The position numbers and the translations under genes were made by a program. Shown here in pieces: positions 7,410 through 10,308 of a DNA stretch of 10,308 bases; the first letter of the stretch is position 1, and every line of letters begins with the position of its first letter. This DNA is from CAKOSP01 sp964369625 (GTDB lineage Bacteria > Bacillota_I > Bacilli_A > RF39 > UBA660): assembly GCA_964369625.1 (NCBI GenBank), contig CAYJFC010000028.1, positions 1 through 10,308 of the forward strand. Reading direction: 5' to 3'. Below the pieces are notes generated by a model that was given only the letters and a program-made list of their open reading frames with translations, did no database searches and was not told where the DNA came from.

Positions 7410-7418
7410 TGATAAAAT
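7410..7418 (+). promoter_or_regulatory. Probable extended -10 promoter of ezrA
   Basis: TGATAAAAT is a TGn motif followed by TAAAAT, one mismatch from TATAAT, with no good -35 at 17 bp (7390-7395, AATGTA). A start near 7425 would leave about 17 nt before the ATG, including the Shine-Dalgarno AAGGTGAG (7427-7434). The stretch between this element and the rpsD -35 (7332-7409) is A+T-rich and holds nothing else I can identify. Confidence 0.5.
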
Positions 7419-7441
7419 ATATTTATAAGGTGAGACTATAG

Positions 7442-9157
7442 ATGGCAAAAGAAACATTCATATTAATGGCTATTGCATATTATGCTTTATCAATAATTTT
7501 AATTGTTGGTCTTTTAGTTTTGCTTAATTTACGTGAGAAAAAAAGGTTTAAAAAGCAAATTGAAGAATTAGAAAGAGAAAAAAATCTAATTATCAGTGCA
7601 TCTATACTATCTGAACTTACAAAAGTAGAATCTCTTGCTAATAATGACGATTTAAAAAATAAATTTGACGCTTGGAAAACTAGATTTAATAATATTAAAG
7701 ACGTTGAATTAACTAAAATAGCAGATGAAATAAATAATATTGAAACATTATTTATTGAAAAAAATTATAAAGCCTTAAAAGAAGTAATATTAGGTTGCGA
7801 ACTTAATTTAAATAATCTTAGAACAAAATCAGAATTTTTACTTGAAGAGATAAAGGAAATTACTTTATCAGAAGAAAGAAATAGAGAAACAATTACTAAA
7901 TTAAAAATTGAGTATAGAGATATAAAAGTAAAATATCAAGATGATGAAACTGCATACGATTTAGTTAAAATTCCGTTAGAATTGCAATTTGAAAATGTTG
8001 ATAAATTATTTTCTGCTTTTGAAGATTTAATGGAGAAAAATGAATATACTGAAGTAGGCAAAGTAGTAAAGGCAATAAGCGATACGGTGGGGAATTTAAA
8101 AGTAATAATAGATGAAACAAAATCAATTATTTCTCTTGGTAAAAATTTAATACCTAAAAAAATATCTGAAGTAACTTTTTTAGAAAACAAATTAACTAAA
8201 GAAGGATATAATTTAGAATATTTAAATATAGGGTATAATAAAGAAGAATCTGAGAAAAAAATATTAGATATATTTCAAAGACTCAATGTACTTAATGTAG
8301 AGGATTCACTATTTGAACTTAAAACAATGTATGACTATTTTGATTCATTAATTAGTGATTTTGAAAAAGAAAAAGTTGCTAGAAGAATATTTGACGATTA
8401 TCTAAGAACAATAATAATAAAAACTAGTAAACTAGAAAAAATTAATAATGAACTATTAAAGAAAATAGATGATATAAAATATAGTTATGATTTATTAGAT
8501 GATGATGTAGATGTAATACTTGAAATTAGAGATGAATTAGCTAGTATTAGAGATAGCTATGATCGTTTAGTGGATTTACATCGCAGTAAAGTAATGCCGT
8601 ATAGTAAACTTGCAAAAGAGATGGAAATTCTTAATGTTAAATTATTAAAAGTTGAAGAAAAACTTAATGCAGCACTTAGAACTTTAGGTAGTTTAAAAGA
8701 AGATGAAAAAAGAGCTAGAGAGCAGCTAGATGAGATTAAAGAAATATTAATATCTACTAAGGAAAAAGTAAGATCTTATAAATTACCTAGTATACCTAAA
8801 AATTATTATATAGAACTTGCTGAAGCAATGCAGGCTATAGATATTTTGGTGGAAGAATTAGATAAAAGACCAATATCCATTAGAACTTTAAATACTAGAG
8901 TTGATACAGCAAGAGATTTAGTTTTAAAAGCATATAATACAATTAATGAGACAATTAAAACAGCTAAAATGGCTGAAATGGCAATTGTATATGGAAATAG
9001 GTACAGGGTTACAAATAAAGAAGTTGATTTTGGATTAACTAAAGCAGAAAATGCATTTAATAAAGGTAATTTTAAAGTAAGTTTAGAAAATGCAATATCT
9101 GCAATAAATGTTATAGAACCTGGTATACATAAAAGACTTTTAGAGGAGTATAAATAA
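7442..9157 (+). CDS. ezrA: Septation ring formation regulator EzrA
   Basis: Membrane-anchored cytoplasmic regulator of FtsZ assembly found in low-GC Gram-positive bacteria; it limits Z-ring formation away from midcell and helps recruit division and wall-synthesis proteins. At 571 aa it is close to B. subtilis EzrA (about 562). Residues 6-30 form the single N-terminal membrane segment, followed by a basic stretch (REKKRFKK, 31-38). The remainder is almost wholly charged helix, expected to form the spectrin-like coiled-coil repeats. Near the C-terminus, AIVYGNRYR (514-522) matches the conserved septal-targeting QNR patch, but the glutamine position is V516. The final segment ENAISAINVIEPG is family-typical. 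AAGGTGAG (7427-7434), seven bases upstream, supports the start. It diverges from rpsD and overlaps the desulfurase gene by one base (TAATG), the same order as in Bacillus. Confidence 0.94.
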   Translation: MAKETFILMAIAYYALSIILIVGLLVLLNLREKKRFKKQIEELEREKNLIISASILSELTKVESLANNDDLKNKFDAWKTRFNNIKDVELTKIADEINNIETLFIEKNYKALKEVILGCELNLNNLRTKSEFLLEEIKEITLSEERNRETITKLKIEYRDIKVKYQDDETAYDLVKIPLELQFENVDKLFSAFEDLMEKNEYTEVGKVVKAISDTVGNLKVIIDETKSIISLGKNLIPKKISEVTFLENKLTKEGYNLEYLNIGYNKEESEKKILDIFQRLNVLNVEDSLFELKTMYDYFDSLISDFEKEKVARRIFDDYLRTIIIKTSKLEKINNELLKKIDDIKYSYDLLDDDVDVILEIRDELASIRDSYDRLVDLHRSKVMPYSKLAKEMEILNVKLLKVEEKLNAALRTLGSLKEDEKRAREQLDEIKEILISTKEKVRSYKLPSIPKNYYIELAEAMQAIDILVEELDKRPISIRTLNTRVDTARDLVLKAYNTINETIKTAKMAEMAIVYGNRYRVTNKEVDFGLTKAENAFNKGNFKVSLENAISAINVIEPGIHKRLLEEYK

Positions 9158-10287
9158 TGATATATTTAGATTACAGTGCAACTACACCAATATCTCCTGA
9201 TGTGTTAGATACTTTTAATAAAGTATCTAATGATTTTTTTGGAAATGCTAATTCATTAAATGCTCTTGGTAAAAAATCCTCAGATTTATTGAAAGATGCA
9301 ACTAAACAAATAGCAGACTTTATGACATGTCCAGTAAAAGATATTACTTTTACATCTAGTGCTACTGAAGCAAATAATATGGCTTTAATCGGAGTAGCAA
9401 TGGCTAATCATAATAAAGGAAAACATATTATAACAAGTAAACTTGAACATCCTAGTATATATGCGATATGTGATTATTTAACTAGCATAGGTTTTGAAGT
9501 AAGTTATGTAAACAATAATAATGAAGGATTAATAGATTTTGATCATTTGAAAAAATTAATGAGAGATGATACAATTTTAGTTAGTATATGTGCAGTTAAT
9601 TCAGAGTTAGGTATTAGGCAACCACTTAAAATGATAAAACAAATTATAAAAAAAGAAAATACTAATACTTATCTTCATTCAGATATAACTCAGGCTTTAG
9701 GTAAAGTATCAATAAATACTACAGATATAGATTTAGCGTCGGCTTCAGCTCATAAAGTGTATGGACCGCTTGGGATTGGATTTTTTTATAAAGCTTCTTC
9801 TGTGAAGTTTACGCCACTTAATTATGGTTCTGGAAAAACTAATGAATATAAACCTAGCACTCCGGCGCTACCATTAATTGCATCTTTTGCCAAAGCAATT
9901 AGATTAGCTAATGTAGATTTAGATAAACGAAACAATTATATTGAAAAAATAAATGAAAAAATATGCTATGAATTATCAAAACATGAGAATATTGTAATTA
10001 ATAAAACAAAATATTCAATACCACAAATACTAAGTATAAGTATTTTAAATATTATGCCAGAAACTTTTATTAGAATCATGGATAATAATGAAATATATTT
10101 AAGTACTAATACAGCATGCTCAAATGGTAAATTATCTAATGCTATAATGGCTTTATATAATGATAAAAAAAGAGCATCTCATACAATAAGAATAAGTTTA
10201 TCTCATTTAACTACACTTGATGAGGTTAATAGATTTATAAAAATATTTAATGAGGAATATGAAAAACAAATTAAAATCAATGAATAA
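9157..10287 (+). CDS. nifZ: NifS/IscS-family cysteine desulfurase (NifZ-like)
   Basis: PLP-dependent class V aminotransferase-fold enzyme that takes sulfur from cysteine as an enzyme-bound persulfide. In B. subtilis the desulfurase beside ezrA (NifZ) hands sulfur to ThiI for 4-thiouridine in tRNA. Visible features are YLDYSATTP (3-11), SSATEANN (67-74), H98 in LEHPS, N148, D176 and Q179 in HSDITQA, and the PLP lysine K200 in SASAHKVYGPLGIG. The catalytic cysteine is C321 in TNTACSNGK and R345 is in TIRISLSHLTT. At 376 aa the length is normal. The usual GGGQExGxRxGT motif is replaced by GSGKTNEYKPST (224-235), with Arg replaced by Lys. AGAGGAG (9142-9148), eight bases before the ATG, and the TAATG overlap with ezrA point to coupled translation. 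A terminator follows directly, so thiI is not immediately downstream. The symbol rests on synteny; a general IscS role is possible. Confidence 0.88.
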   Translation: MIYLDYSATTPISPDVLDTFNKVSNDFFGNANSLNALGKKSSDLLKDATKQIADFMTCPVKDITFTSSATEANNMALIGVAMANHNKGKHIITSKLEHPSIYAICDYLTSIGFEVSYVNNNNEGLIDFDHLKKLMRDDTILVSICAVNSELGIRQPLKMIKQIIKKENTNTYLHSDITQALGKVSINTTDIDLASASAHKVYGPLGIGFFYKASSVKFTPLNYGSGKTNEYKPSTPALPLIASFAKAIRLANVDLDKRNNYIEKINEKICYELSKHENIVINKTKYSIPQILSISILNIMPETFIRIMDNNEIYLSTNTACSNGKLSNAIMALYNDKKRASHTIRISLSHLTTLDEVNRFIKIFNEEYEKQIKINE

Positions 10288-10305
10288 ACGCCTAGGCGTT
10301 TTTTT
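10286..10305 (+). terminator. Intrinsic terminator after the cysteine desulfurase
   Basis: The palindrome AAACGCCTAGGCGTTT (10286-10301) folds into a 6-bp hairpin with loop CTAG, followed by a T-run ending at 10305. It overlaps the gene's stop codon. Three consecutive G-C pairs in such A+T-rich DNA make a functional terminator likely. It ends the ezrA unit at the window edge. Confidence 0.88.
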
Positions 10306-10308
10306 CTT

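Noticed and set aside
588..8190. Small minus-strand open frames inside rpoC, the dNTPase, ymfF and ezrA
   Set aside because: Each lies antisense within a well-supported gene, has no recognisable domain or good ribosome binding site, and has composition typical of a shadow frame.
1..10308. UGA-as-Trp genetic code typical of Mycoplasma/Spiroplasma
   Set aside because: The Trp codons checked in rpoC, ymfH and ezrA are TGG and the genes run full length without in-frame TGA. The absence of TGA stops (six TAA, one TAG) is explained by high A+T content.
1..10308. Insertion sequence, prophage, CRISPR array, tRNA, rRNA or defence system
   Set aside because: No transposase or integrase motifs, no regularly spaced repeats and no cloverleaf-like G+C-rich segments are visible; all seven genes are assignable to known families.

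Overview
The window comes from a very A+T-rich, low-GC Gram-positive-type bacterium, within or close to the Bacilli / Mycoplasmatota-like side branches. The evidence is the gene content: ezrA, an FtsZ-ring regulator restricted to Firmicutes; the rpsD <- / -> ezrA - cysteine desulfurase order, which matches Bacillus; a zinc-free ribosomal protein S4; and a YmfF/YmfH pair of M16 proteins. Every Trp codon I checked is TGG and no gene contains an in-frame TGA, so the standard bacterial code (11) fits and the Mycoplasma/Spiroplasma code does not. Stop codons are six TAA and one TAG. I cannot name a species.

Layout. (1) 1-2763: the 3' three quarters of rpoC, entering from the left edge, closed by a strong intrinsic terminator. 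(2) 2818-6528: a three-gene operon with tightly overlapping genes. It encodes an HD-domain dNTP triphosphohydrolase, a non-catalytic M16 protein (YmfF type) and a catalytic M16 zinc peptidase (YmfH type). It starts from an extended -10 promoter lying inside a perfect 12-bp-arm inverted repeat. (3) 6514-6539: a bidirectional terminator between this operon and convergent rpsD. (4) 6542-7331: rpsD on the minus strand, with a clear sigma-A promoter and a structured leader that can form a pseudoknot and is probably the S4 autoregulatory element. (5) 7410-10287: ezrA and a NifS-family cysteine desulfurase, overlapping by one base and diverging from rpsD, closed by a terminator at the right edge.

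How the genes relate. The window is mostly housekeeping: transcription (RpoC), translation (S4, and possibly EF-P modification through YmfF/YmfH), nucleotide-pool control (dNTPase), cell division (EzrA) and sulfur transfer (desulfurase). No mobile element, CRISPR array, tRNA or rRNA gene is visible, and I see no evidence of a wholly new system. The most informative signals are regulatory: the rpsD leader pseudoknot, the palindrome over the dNTPase promoter, and the co-transcription of a dNTPase with an M16 pair. Residue changes at conserved sites in EzrA, the desulfurase and RpoC are also worth checking.
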